The notes: a model not told the origin generated them from the sequence alone. Positions 1 through 7,003 are shown, counted from the first letter of the stretch. The stretch is 9,252 bases of DNA from Gammaproteobacteria bacterium (GCA_013041975.1 JABDQZ010000334.1:1-9252); one strand, 5' to 3'. Program-made: numbers and translations.

Positions 1-368
1 TAATAGGTGGACAGATCCAGACATTACCACTGGCTCTTTCCACGGTCAGGGAGTCTGACAATATTGTACGTGCCAGAAATGGCCAGTTGGTTGTTATTGG
101 GGGGTTGATGAAAAACGCTACTTCTGAAGACCTGGGTTCGGTACCTGTACTTGGCGATATGCCTTTTATCGGTTCGGCATTTCGCCATACCAGGCAGGCC
201 TCACGCAAAAGCGAACTGGTCATTCTGTTGAGACCCATTGTGGTTGATTCCTCCAGAGCATGGGGTAATTACATGAATGAGTCCTCTAATAGAATTGATA
301 CACTTGACCGGGGGTTCCATGTTGGTGGGCAGGTTGATGTATTCGGTAACGAAGGTGAAAGAAACTGA
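1..368 (+). CDS. mshL: MshL, MSHA pilus secretin, C-terminal part (5' truncated by window)
   Basis: The reading frame is open from the first base (first whole codon at 3), so this is the C-terminal end of a longer gene. MshL is expected to form the outer-membrane secretin ring through which the MSHA pilus emerges. The visible part carries the end of the secretin domain: a VRARNGQLVVIGGLM strand, then the secretin signature around VPVLGDMPFIGSAF, then the closing strand ELVILLRPIVV. A polar tail of about 40 residues follows. The signature is shared with PilQ and GspD, so identity as MshL rests on the next genes being mshM, mshN, mshE and mshG. The ATG at 87 is internal and is not the start. 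The stop at 366-368 overlaps the GAGG (367-370) that probably serves as ribosome binding site for mshM. Confidence 0.9.
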   Translation, partial: IGGQIQTLPLALSTVRESDNIVRARNGQLVVIGGLMKNATSEDLGSVPVLGDMPFIGSAFRHTRQASRKSELVILLRPIVVDSSRAWGNYMNESSNRIDTLDRGFHVGGQVDVFGNEGERN

Positions 369-381
369 GGCTTGCACTTAG

Positions 382-1302
382 ATGTACGAACAGTTTTTCG
401 GCCTTAGCGAACAGCCATTCAGGTTGACACCGGATACCAGTTTTTTCTATTCATCTGCCAATCACCAGGAAGCACTTAATACCTTGCTGGTTGCACTTGA
501 TATGGGTGAAGGCTTTATCAAGGTAACCGGTGAAGTCGGTACCGGTAAGACACTGTTATGTCGTAAGCTGTTGAATGAGCTGGCGCAAAAGCCGGAATAC
601 ATAACCGCCTATATCCCCAATCCTGCAATTACCCCTACAGCGCTGAAATATTCATTGGCGGATGAATTGGGTATCGAATATCCCCGTAATATTGGTCAGC
701 ACCGCATCATGCAACTGATCAATGATCAGTTGATTGAAAGCAGGGCGGCAGGCAAAAACATCGTATTGGTTATAGATGAAGCCCAGGCGCTACCAGAAGA
801 TTGTCTTGAAGCCGTGCGGCTGTTAACCAACCTGGAAACCGAAAAAAGCAAGCTGCTACAGGTTGTATTGCTGGGGCAGCCGGAACTGGATGATAATCTG
901 GAAAAGCCTTCCGTTCGTCAGTTAAAACAGCGCATCACGTTTACCCATCGTCTGTTTCCGTTGCAGTTGAATACCATCAATGGCTATCTGAGTTATCGCC
1001 TGTCAGTGGCCGGTTATACCGGCCCTGAACTGTTCAATGAGAAAATCAGCCGCCAGCTTTACAGGTTCAGCGGGGGAGTTCCCCGGCTGGTGAATGTGTT
1101 GGCACATAAATGCCTGTTGGTCGCTTATGGTGAAGGGACTTCAAAAATAACAAGAAAACACCTGGCAAAGGCGGTCAAAGATACTGAAAGTATTAATGAC
1201 AGCAACCGGTTCTGGAAAATCTTTTCCTTTGCCCTGTTGGGTATGTCGGCTTCAACGGCGGCCATGGCGGGCATTTATTTTCTGATGGATAACCCTTTAT
1301 GA
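382..1302 (+). CDS. mshM: MshM, ExeA/GspA-like AAA ATPase of MSHA pilus biogenesis
   Basis: The protein has 306 residues. It opens with MYEQFFGL..PF, the usual start of the ExeA/GspA ATPase family, whose members help assemble or place secretins in the envelope. Walker A is GEVGTGKT (50-57) and Walker B is IVLVIDEAQ (127-135, acidic pair D132-E133). VLLGQPELDDNL and the basic RQLKQRITFTHRL stretch that follows match the sensor/arginine region of the family. A single hydrophobic segment near the C-terminus (about 280-301) should anchor it in the inner membrane with the ATPase in the cytoplasm. GAGG at 367-370 lies 11 bases before the ATG and supports this start. The gene follows mshL by 13 bases and overlaps mshN by 4 bases (ATGA). 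ExeA-like proteins also occur in type II secretion, but the neighbours make MshM the best call. Confidence 0.93.
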   Translation: MYEQFFGLSEQPFRLTPDTSFFYSSANHQEALNTLLVALDMGEGFIKVTGEVGTGKTLLCRKLLNELAQKPEYITAYIPNPAITPTALKYSLADELGIEYPRNIGQHRIMQLINDQLIESRAAGKNIVLVIDEAQALPEDCLEAVRLLTNLETEKSKLLQVVLLGQPELDDNLEKPSVRQLKQRITFTHRLFPLQLNTINGYLSYRLSVAGYTGPELFNEKISRQLYRFSGGVPRLVNVLAHKCLLVAYGEGTSKITRKHLAKAVKDTESINDSNRFWKIFSFALLGMSASTAAMAGIYFLMDNPL

Positions 1303-2432
1303 GTATCATTAACCAGGTACTTAAGGATCTAGATGAGCGTGAGCCTTTAACGGTTGAACCTGGTAAATACCAGGTTGCCGCCGAAGCACCGTCAGAACAG
1401 GGGCCAGACTACATGCGTTTTGCCGTATGGGTGATAGTGATGGTTGTTGTCATAGGGGCCGGGGCTTACTACTTGTGGTTACAGCAACAGGCTGGGGCAG
1501 TGTCTGAAATAAAACCTGTAAAGGCCAACGTACAGCAGCAACCACAGATTGCAGAACCGGTCAGTACCGAAATGCAGGCTCCTGTTGCAGTGGAAAATGA
1601 AATATCCAGCATGTCAGCTGTAGTTGAAGAGAAACCTGAAATTGCGGTTCCCGTAGAAAAGAGGCAAGGTGATAAGAAGCCTGCCCGGTCTTCAACTGTT
1701 GCCTATCTGCCGCTAAAAGATGATGGCGAACCCGCCATCGCCTCGCTTGCGGCACCAAAGAAACCTCAAAACGCACAGCCTGTTGTCAAAAAAACCAAGC
1801 CTGTTAAACCTGTGCCTAATAAACAGCCTTCTGAAATACTTATCGTAAAATCCACTAAAACAGGCATTGCACTGGTAAAAGAATTGCTTGAAACAGGTCG
1901 TTTGACTGAAGCTGAAAAAAACCTTGGAGATATTCTGCGCAAAACCCCTAACAGTCTTCCAGCCCATGAATTGTTGACAGGACTGTTGCTGAGAAACAAT
2001 CGCCTGGATGAAGCAAAAAAACAGTTGGGTACAGCCAGAAAGTTTTATCCAAATAATGAAAACCTGGTACTGCTCCAATCACGAGTGCTCATTGAGGAAG
2101 GCCGGGTTGATGATGTGATTGGCTTACTTGAAGCTTTGCAATCCAAAGACAAGGCCGGTATCAGGTCAACGGCTATGCTGGCTTCTTTGTATCAGCAAAA
2201 AGGAAATTTTGCCGAGTCATTAAAACTTTATAACACCCTGGCAAAAGCAGCTCCTGCCAATGCTGGATACTGGATGGGGCTCGCGGTAAGTCTTGATGCC
2301 CTGAATGATCCGCAAAAAGCAAAAAAAGCCTATCTAAAGGCATTGCAAACAGGTGGGTTGAGTCTGTCACTGGGTAATTATGCAAGACAGAGAATCGGCC
2401 TGATCAATCAGCAAAATAACGGGAAACAGTAA
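1299..2432 (+). CDS. mshN: MshN, membrane-anchored TPR protein of MSHA biogenesis
   Basis: The protein has 377 residues and begins MSIINQVLKDLDER, a start typical of MshN and of GspB/PulB-like proteins. A short cytoplasmic part is followed by one membrane span at about 41-61 (FAVWVIVMVVVIGAGAYYLW). Next comes a long low-complexity region rich in Pro, Lys, Val, Glu and Gln (about 65-180) that could cross the periplasm. The C-terminal half (about 192-370) is helical and carries degenerate TPR units, seen in LLETGRLTEAEKNLGDIL, LLLRNNRLDEAKKQL, LYQQKGNFAESLKLYNTL and ALNDPQKAKKAYLKAL. The likely role is a scaffold linking the inner-membrane ATPase MshM to the secretin, inferred from topology and neighbours. 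The start ATG overlaps the mshM stop as ATGA and has no clear ribosome binding site of its own, which points to translational coupling. Confidence 0.9.
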   Translation: MSIINQVLKDLDEREPLTVEPGKYQVAAEAPSEQGPDYMRFAVWVIVMVVVIGAGAYYLWLQQQAGAVSEIKPVKANVQQQPQIAEPVSTEMQAPVAVENEISSMSAVVEEKPEIAVPVEKRQGDKKPARSSTVAYLPLKDDGEPAIASLAAPKKPQNAQPVVKKTKPVKPVPNKQPSEILIVKSTKTGIALVKELLETGRLTEAEKNLGDILRKTPNSLPAHELLTGLLLRNNRLDEAKKQLGTARKFYPNNENLVLLQSRVLIEEGRVDDVIGLLEALQSKDKAGIRSTAMLASLYQQKGNFAESLKLYNTLAKAAPANAGYWMGLAVSLDALNDPQKAKKAYLKALQTGGLSLSLGNYARQRIGLINQQNNGKQ

Positions 2433-2433
2433 T

Positions 2434-4164
2434 ATGTTGGGAACAGATAACAAACCGACAGAAAAAGTCCATAAAAAAATTCGCATTGGCGACTTGCTGG
2501 TTCAGAACAAGGTGATTTCCGAAAATCAGCTGATGAGTGCGCTGGCGGAACAAAAGAAAACCGGCCACAAGCTCGGTAATACCCTTATCGAGCTTGGATA
2601 TATTGAAGAGCAGCGTTTACTGGAGTTTCTTTCACAGCAATTGCAGATTCCCCTGATTGATCTGGAGGAATTCAAACTGGAGCCTTCCACCGTTCAGACA
2701 CTCTCAGAGAATGTCGCACGACGCTATCGCGTTATCGTTCTGGAAAACCGTGAGCGTGATGTGTTGGTTGGCATGGCCGATCCCACAGATCTTTTTGCCT
2801 ATGATGAACTGGGGCGCATTCTGCAAAAACGTGTCAGACAGGCGGTAGTCAAGGAATCACAGCTTTTATATCTGCTTGACGGGATGTACAGCAGCACCGG
2901 AGAGCTCGATGATCTGGCGCTGGAGCTGAATGAAGAGCTTTCCGAGAATGATATTGACCTGGGGGTTATGCTCAAAGCCGTTGATGCAACTGATGCTCCG
3001 GTGTTCAGGTTGCTTGAAAAACTTTTCGAAGATGCGTTAAGAGCCAAGGCTTCTGATATTCACATTGAGCCTGAAGAAAATCTATTACGTGTACGTCAGC
3101 GAATTGATGGTGTTTTGCATGAAACTGTGATGAATGAAAAACGCATCGCCGCAGCGCTGGTGCAGCGTTTAAAATTGATGGCTAACCTGGATATTTCTGA
3201 AAAGCGCTTACCCCAGGATGGGCGTTTTCAGATAAAGTTAAAACAACACTCCATTGATGTGCGCTTATCAACCATGCCGGTGCATTCAGGCGAATCCGTG
3301 GTGATGCGTTTGCTGGATCAGTCAGCCGGTATTCTCGATTTTGATCATCTGGGCATGGATGAGGAAATCAAGCGGCGCATTCAGCGCTTGATCAAACGAC
3401 CTCATGGATTGATGTTGGTGACAGGGCCAACCGGTAGCGGTAAAACCACAACATTATATGCAGCACTGAATGAACTGAACGTGCCTGAAAATAAAATTAT
3501 TACTGTAGAAGACCCGGTCGAGTATCGGCTTGAGAGAATCAACCAGGTACAGGTGCATGAGCAGATTGGCTTGACCTTTTCCAAGGTACTAAGAACCGCG
3601 CTGAGGCAGGATCCCGATATCGTACTTATTGGTGAGATGCGTGACCTGGAAACGGCTCAAATAGGCTTGAGAGCTTCAATCACCGGCCACTTTGTGCTCT
3701 CTACGCTCCATACCAACAGCGCAATCGGCACTATCAGTCGTTTGCTGGATATGGGAACGCCAGGTTATTTAATGGCTTCAGCGCTGCAGGCAGTATTGGC
3801 GCAACGTCTGGTACGCAAGGTGTGTGCAGATTGCAGTGCTCCCTATGAGCTGGATGGTCAGGAAAATAGCTGGTTGGCTTCGCAGCTTGGTTTTGACTCA
3901 ATGTCAAAACATTTTGTCAAAGGGACAGGCTGTAAAAAATGTAATGACACAGGTTATAAAGGTCGAATCGGAGTCTATGAACTACTGGAAATCAATGGTG
4001 AGTTACTCACTGCCTTAAGAAATGAAGATATCGAAGCATTTGCCAATGCGGCCAAAACAGCTGCAGGTTTTGAAACGCTTGCTGAGCAGGGTATCAAGCT
4101 GGCATTACAGGGAAAAACCAGTATTCAGGAGATTATCCGTATCAGCGGGGAGCTTGATGGCTGA
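2434..4164 (+). CDS. mshE: MshE, MSHA pilus extension ATPase with c-di-GMP-binding type N-domain
   Basis: The 576-residue protein, close to the roughly 575 of Vibrio MshE, is a PilB/GspE-type hexameric ATPase that powers pilin polymerisation from the cytoplasm. The N-terminal MshEN domain has two consecutive copies of the c-di-GMP-binding motif pattern: RIGDLLVQNKVISENQLMSA from R17 to Q40, and KLGNTLIELGYIEEQRLLEF from K46 to Q69. The ATPase core has SDIHIEP (207-213), Walker A GPTGSGKTT (331-339), the Asp box TVEDPVEY (357-364, E359 and E363), Walker B DPDIVLIGEMRD (393-404, E401) and the His box TLHTN (424-428). Four zinc-type cysteines occur as C464/C467 and C500/C503. All key residues are intact. 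Only one base separates it from mshN; GGGA at 2421-2424 is a weak ribosome site. It overlaps mshG by one base. Confidence 0.96.
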   Translation: MLGTDNKPTEKVHKKIRIGDLLVQNKVISENQLMSALAEQKKTGHKLGNTLIELGYIEEQRLLEFLSQQLQIPLIDLEEFKLEPSTVQTLSENVARRYRVIVLENRERDVLVGMADPTDLFAYDELGRILQKRVRQAVVKESQLLYLLDGMYSSTGELDDLALELNEELSENDIDLGVMLKAVDATDAPVFRLLEKLFEDALRAKASDIHIEPEENLLRVRQRIDGVLHETVMNEKRIAAALVQRLKLMANLDISEKRLPQDGRFQIKLKQHSIDVRLSTMPVHSGESVVMRLLDQSAGILDFDHLGMDEEIKRRIQRLIKRPHGLMLVTGPTGSGKTTTLYAALNELNVPENKIITVEDPVEYRLERINQVQVHEQIGLTFSKVLRTALRQDPDIVLIGEMRDLETAQIGLRASITGHFVLSTLHTNSAIGTISRLLDMGTPGYLMASALQAVLAQRLVRKVCADCSAPYELDGQENSWLASQLGFDSMSKHFVKGTGCKKCNDTGYKGRIGVYELLEINGELLTALRNEDIEAFANAAKTAAGFETLAEQGIKLALQGKTSIQEIIRISGELDG

Positions 4165-5393
4165 TGGCTTCTTTTGAATACAAGGGACGAAACCGGCGTG
4201 GTGAAGCCATGTCGGGCAATATAGATGCAGAAACGGCTGAACGTGTAGCAGAACAGCTGTTTCGCAGTGGCATCACTCCAACTGAAATAACAGAAATTCT
4301 TGGCAAGGAAAAGGCCGGCCATGATGCCGGGAGTATCATTTCTGAATTGTTCAAGCCGGGAGTGGATCTTGATGAGCTGGTGATGTTCTGTCGCCAGATG
4401 CGTACCTTACTCAGAGCTGGCATTCCAATTCTGAAAGGTCTCTCGGGACTGGCAGACTCGGTGGAGAATCCGACTTTGGCTGCCGTGCTAAGAGATGTGC
4501 ATGATCAACTGGAGTCCGGGCGCGAGTTGAACAGGGCTTTCGCTTCTCATCCGGAAATTTTCATGCCCTTGTTCGTGGCGCTGGTTCGTGTAGGAGAAAG
4601 TACCGGTCAACTGGACCAGGCGTTTGCAATTCTTTCTGAATATCTCGAAGCTGAAAAGCAGACACGACAGCGCATTAAATCCGCCCTGCGTTACCCCGCT
4701 ATTGTCATTAGTGCGATGGTCATTGCCATGGTGATCATTAATGTCTGGGTAGTGCCGGTTTTTGTTGGTGTTTTTGAAAAATATGGTGCCGAGTTGCCCA
4801 TCATGACAAAGATATTGATGACCACTTCCAGTTTTACTGTCAACTGGTGGCCGGCTATTCTGGTGGGACTGGTTTCTTTGGCGATTGTCATTCGTTTCTG
4901 GCTGGATACGCAGGAAGGGCGTTACCGGTGGGATAAATGGTTGCTTAGAGCCCCGATTGTGGGAGGTATTCTCACCAAGGCCACGCTGGGGCGTTTTGCC
5001 AAAAGTCTGGCGATGGTGATGAAGGCTGGCGTGCCGATGGTACAGGGGCTCACCGTGGTATCCGGTGTTGTCGATAATGCCTATGTTTCAGAGCGTGTAT
5101 TGTCCATGCGTGATGGTATTGAAAAAGGCGATACCGTTGCCCGAACAGCAGCTGCCACAGGCTTGTTTACCCCCCTGGTGTTGCAGATGCTGGCAGTCGG
5201 AGAGGAAACCGGGGCGGTTGATGAGTTACTGAATGAAACAGCATTGCACTACCAGGCCGAGGTGAATTATGAGCTGGAGAACCTTTCCAGTGCTATTGAG
5301 CCCATCGTGATTACCATTCTTGGTGTGATGGTCACGGTTCTGGCCCTTGGGGTTTTTCTGCCCATGTGGAATCTTTCTGGCATGGCAGGCTAA
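4164..5393 (+). CDS. mshG: MshG, inner-membrane platform protein (PilC/GspF family)
   Basis: The 409-residue protein has the normal length and plan of the type II secretion F / PilC platform family. A short cytoplasmic N-terminus (MASFEYKGRNRRGE, typical of the family) precedes two T2SF domains at about 73-195 and 275-397. Each begins with a FCRQMRTLLRAGIPILKGL- or FAKSLAMVMKAGVPMVQGL-like helix and contains a VGESTGQLD / VGEETGAVD turn. Membrane spans are expected at about 179-201, 230-247 and 380-400. It should sit at the centre of the pilus motor, where MshE turns it to add pilins. TGATG joins the mshE stop to the mshG start, a one-base overlap implying coupled translation. In Vibrio mshF follows, but here the next gene is a pilin after an AT-rich gap. 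This is the last gene of the assembly block. Confidence 0.94.
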   Translation: MASFEYKGRNRRGEAMSGNIDAETAERVAEQLFRSGITPTEITEILGKEKAGHDAGSIISELFKPGVDLDELVMFCRQMRTLLRAGIPILKGLSGLADSVENPTLAAVLRDVHDQLESGRELNRAFASHPEIFMPLFVALVRVGESTGQLDQAFAILSEYLEAEKQTRQRIKSALRYPAIVISAMVIAMVIINVWVVPVFVGVFEKYGAELPIMTKILMTTSSFTVNWWPAILVGLVSLAIVIRFWLDTQEGRYRWDKWLLRAPIVGGILTKATLGRFAKSLAMVMKAGVPMVQGLTVVSGVVDNAYVSERVLSMRDGIEKGDTVARTAAATGLFTPLVLQMLAVGEETGAVDELLNETALHYQAEVNYELENLSSAIEPIVITILGVMVTVLALGVFLPMWNLSGMAG

Positions 5394-5411
5394 GATTTTT
5401 TAAAAAAATAT

Positions 5412-5438
5412 TAAATATTCCTGATATCACGCCGATAA
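5412..5438 (+). promoter_or_regulatory. Candidate sigma-28 (FliA-type) promoter of the pilin gene
   Basis: The sequence reads TAAA (5412-5415), 15 bases, then GCCGATAA (5431-5438). This is an exact match to the core enterobacterial sigma-28 consensus TAAA-N15-GCCGATAA, used for late flagellar and chemotaxis genes. A run of six T and seven A (5396-5408) just upstream resembles an UP element and has no G/C stem, so it is not a terminator. The predicted transcription start is near 5445, giving an untranslated leader of about 40 bases before ATG 5487. The position, in the only gap between the assembly and structural blocks, fits the two-operon layout known for MSHA in Vibrio. That this site is used by FliA is inference; an overlapping sigma-70 site (TATTAA at 5448-5453) looks much weaker. 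Confidence 0.72.
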
Positions 5439-5471
5439 TCATAGAAATATTAAGTGAAGTTGTATTTGATT

Positions 5472-5475
5472 GAGG
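5472..5475 (+). promoter_or_regulatory. Ribosome binding site deciding the pilin start
   Basis: GAGG lies 11 bases before ATG 5487. The alternative in-frame GTG at 5454 has no comparable purine-rich site upstream and would leave only about 9 bases between the predicted sigma-28 start site and the codon. The site therefore favours ATG 5487. Confidence 0.55.
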
Positions 5476-5486
5476 AAATAGAAAAG

Positions 5487-6002
5487 ATGAACGGCTACAA
5501 GAAACAAACCGGTTTCACGCTGGTAGAATTGATTGTTGTGATAATTATTCTGGGAATTTTATCTGCAACCGCATTACCAAAATTCTTGGATGTGACCGAA
5601 AAAGCACATTATTCTGCTGTAGCTGGTGCTGCTGGTGGACTCGGAGCCGGAGTTGCTTTGTTTCATGCCCAGTGGGTGGCAAATGGTCACACGGGTATCG
5701 AAGCTAATGTCCAGGGCTTTGGGGCGAGTGATGTTGATTCAAACGCAAATGGTTGGCCTGTAGATGTTGCTGGAGACACTGCGGATAATACGCCAAGTGA
5801 TGCAAACTGCATTGAAATCTGGACAGGTCTCATGCAGAATCCCCCATTGGCGACCACCGGTGGTGGTGGTGGTGGTGATTACCAGGTAACAAGTCCTGGC
5901 AATACCTGCTTATTTACCTACCGTAAAGATACTACCAATACCAGAACGATTACCTACAATGTGTTAACAGGGGCTGTGACGACCACTAACCCGGATCCTT
6001 GA
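5487..6002 (+). CDS. MSHA-type IV major-type pilin (MshA/MshB-like prepilin)
   Basis: Starting at ATG 5487 the product is 171 residues with a short basic leader, MNGYKKQTG, cut after G9 by prepilin peptidase. The mature N-terminus is FTLVELIVVIIILGILSATA, with Glu5 present, and forms the usual pilin core helix. The globular part has two cysteines, C108 and C141, which probably close the D-region disulfide loop; six consecutive glycines (125-130) sit inside that loop. A GTG start at 5454 would add an acidic 11-residue extension (with EEIE) that is atypical for a prepilin leader, so I prefer the ATG. The helix continues FLDVTEK and a Gly/Ala-rich stretch that reminds me more of MshB, while the position directly before mshC is that of mshA. 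As the only full-size pilin here, it is probably the main pilus subunit. It has its own promoter and precedes mshC by 27 bases. Confidence 0.88.
   Translation: MNGYKKQTGFTLVELIVVIIILGILSATALPKFLDVTEKAHYSAVAGAAGGLGAGVALFHAQWVANGHTGIEANVQGFGASDVDSNANGWPVDVAGDTADNTPSDANCIEIWTGLMQNPPLATTGGGGGGDYQVTSPGNTCLFTYRKDTTNTRTITYNVLTGAVTTTNPDP
5859..5876 (+). repeat. (GGT)6 trinucleotide repeat in the pilin gene
   Basis: Six uninterrupted GGT units encode Gly125-Gly130 of the pilin, inside the predicted C108-C141 loop. A perfect trinucleotide run can gain or lose units without shifting the frame, so loop length could vary between strains. The sequence shows the repeat; variation is inference. Confidence 0.85.
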
Positions 6003-6029
6003 TAAGGTGTTACGCTGGATCAGAAATTT

Positions 6030-6539
6030 ATGATATCTGGTGAGAGTTATATAAAAACGCGGCCTGAAGGTCGCGTTTTTGCTTTTAAAGGGTTTACCAC
6101 GATTGAATTGATTGTGGTGATTCTGATACTGGGCATCATCTCTGTAGTCGGCGGTTCCCGGTTTTTTTCCACTGACCGTTTTACCGAGATGGGTTATGCC
6201 GACACGGTGGCTAATTCTCTAAGGTATGCCCACAAAATTTCCATGGCATCTGGTTGTGAAACCCGCGCTTTGGTTGACTCGTCCGGTGTTTCTCTTTTTC
6301 AGCGTGCAACCAACTGTACAAGCGGGACCTTTACGCGTGCTGTATCCCGACCTGGAGGAACTGCCTGGACCGAAGCTGCGCCATCTGGCGTTTCAGTCGG
6401 ATCTCTGGATATTTTTTTTGATGCCAAAGGCAGCCCATATTCACATGCAACCTCTTCCAAATTGACTACCGCAGTCAGTGTGAATATCGGTGTCAGAAGT
6501 GTCACTGTAGAAAGTGAAACAGGGTACGTACACCAATGA
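6030..6539 (+). CDS. mshC: MshC, GspH/FimT-like minor pilin of the MSHA pilus
   Basis: The 169-residue prepilin has an unusually long leader of 21 residues (MISGESYIKTRPEGRVFAFKG) before the mature FTTIELIVVILILGIISVV, with Glu5 in place. After the core helix, RYAHKISMASGCETRALV and a later FDAKGSP element match the GspH/FimT-type minor pilin fold. Two cysteines lie around residues 76 and 93. Its place after the pilin and before mshD fits MshC. There is no start codon between the hairpin at 6053-6080 and the cleavage site, so ATG 6030 is the latest ATG, GTG or TTG available and the first ~17 codons must span the hairpin. The upstream ribosome site is weak (GGA at 6017-6019, 10 bases away). 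It overlaps mshD by ATGA. The name rests on context more than on unique motifs. Confidence 0.83.
   Translation: MISGESYIKTRPEGRVFAFKGFTTIELIVVILILGIISVVGGSRFFSTDRFTEMGYADTVANSLRYAHKISMASGCETRALVDSSGVSLFQRATNCTSGTFTRAVSRPGGTAWTEAAPSGVSVGSLDIFFDAKGSPYSHATSSKLTTAVSVNIGVRSVTVESETGYVHQ
6053..6080 (+). terminator. Intrinsic terminator-like hairpin inside the mshC leader codons
   Basis: Arms AAAAACGCG (6053-6061) and CGCGTTTTT (6072-6080) are perfectly complementary. A G·U pair and two further C-G pairs extend the stem to about 12 bp, closed by a TGAA loop (6065-6068). The 3' arm ends in five T, with GCTTTT following. This is the plan of a Rho-independent terminator, and its A-tract would also serve the opposite strand. 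It begins 51 bases after the pilin stop but 23 bases inside mshC. It would cap most pilin transcripts, with readthrough feeding mshC-D-O-P, possibly when ribosomes on mshC disrupt the stem. The regulatory role is inference. Confidence 0.72.
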
Positions 6540-7003
6540 AGCATTATAAAGGAGCTACACTGGTTGAATTGATTGTATCCATCGTGATTCTGTCTGTCAG
6601 TGCCGTTGGTGTCATGGTGGTTATCACACAAACCACTTCAAAGAGCGCTAACCCAATGATTCGTGCGCAGGGAACAGCTATCGCCCAGGCTTATATGGAA
6701 GAGATCATGTCTCAGCCTTTAACTGACCCATCCGGAGTGGATACAGGCGGTCGCGAACCCGGAGAGTCCAATAACCGCGCTTCATTTGATGATGTAACGG
6801 ATTATTTTGATGTTGACGACGATGATGGTGCCAGGGATCAGAATGGTGCGCTGATTCCGGGGCTGGAAGGGTACAATGTTACGGTTGCAGTCACGGCAAC
6901 CACGCTAAATGGCAGTGCTGCCAGGAGGATTGTGGTCAATGTGACTTATGATGGTATAGCGCAGTTCAGCCTGCCAGTAACAGCCTACCGGTTATTGCAA
7001 TGA
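6536..7003 (+). CDS. mshD: MshD, minor prepilin of the MSHA pilus
   Basis: The 155-residue prepilin has a six-residue leader MKHYKG and a mature start ATLVELIVSIVILSVSAVGV. Glu5 is present, but residue 1 is Ala where most type IV pilins have a methylated Phe or Met. After the helix, SKSANPMIRAQGTAIAQAYM resembles the conserved stretch of MshD-like minor pilins, which contains an R..A..QA..EEI pattern. An acidic segment follows around 85-100 (DDVTDYFDVDDDDGARD). No cysteines are present. The start ATG overlaps the mshC stop and the stop overlaps the mshO start, both as ATGA, with no clear separate ribosome sites, so translation is probably coupled. It probably works with MshC and MshO at the pilus tip or in initiation, as inferred for minor pilins generally. 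Confidence 0.83.
   Translation: MKHYKGATLVELIVSIVILSVSAVGVMVVITQTTSKSANPMIRAQGTAIAQAYMEEIMSQPLTDPSGVDTGGREPGESNNRASFDDVTDYFDVDDDDGARDQNGALIPGLEGYNVTVAVTATTLNGSAARRIVVNVTYDGIAQFSLPVTAYRLLQ

Noticed and set aside
1713..2078. Minus-strand open frame of 121 codons opposite mshN
   Set aside because: It is antisense to the linker and TPR region of mshN, is rich in Cys and Phe with no recognisable domain, and is a by-product of mshN codon use.
5394..5411. T6A7 tract after mshG as an intrinsic terminator
   Set aside because: The palindrome contains only A and T with no G/C stem, so it would not stop RNA polymerase efficiently. It is better explained as an A-tract/UP-like element of the pilin promoter.
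6299..6631. Minus-strand open frame of 110 codons across mshC-mshD
   Set aside because: It is antisense to two prepilin genes with clear motifs, and has no plausible ribosome site or domain.
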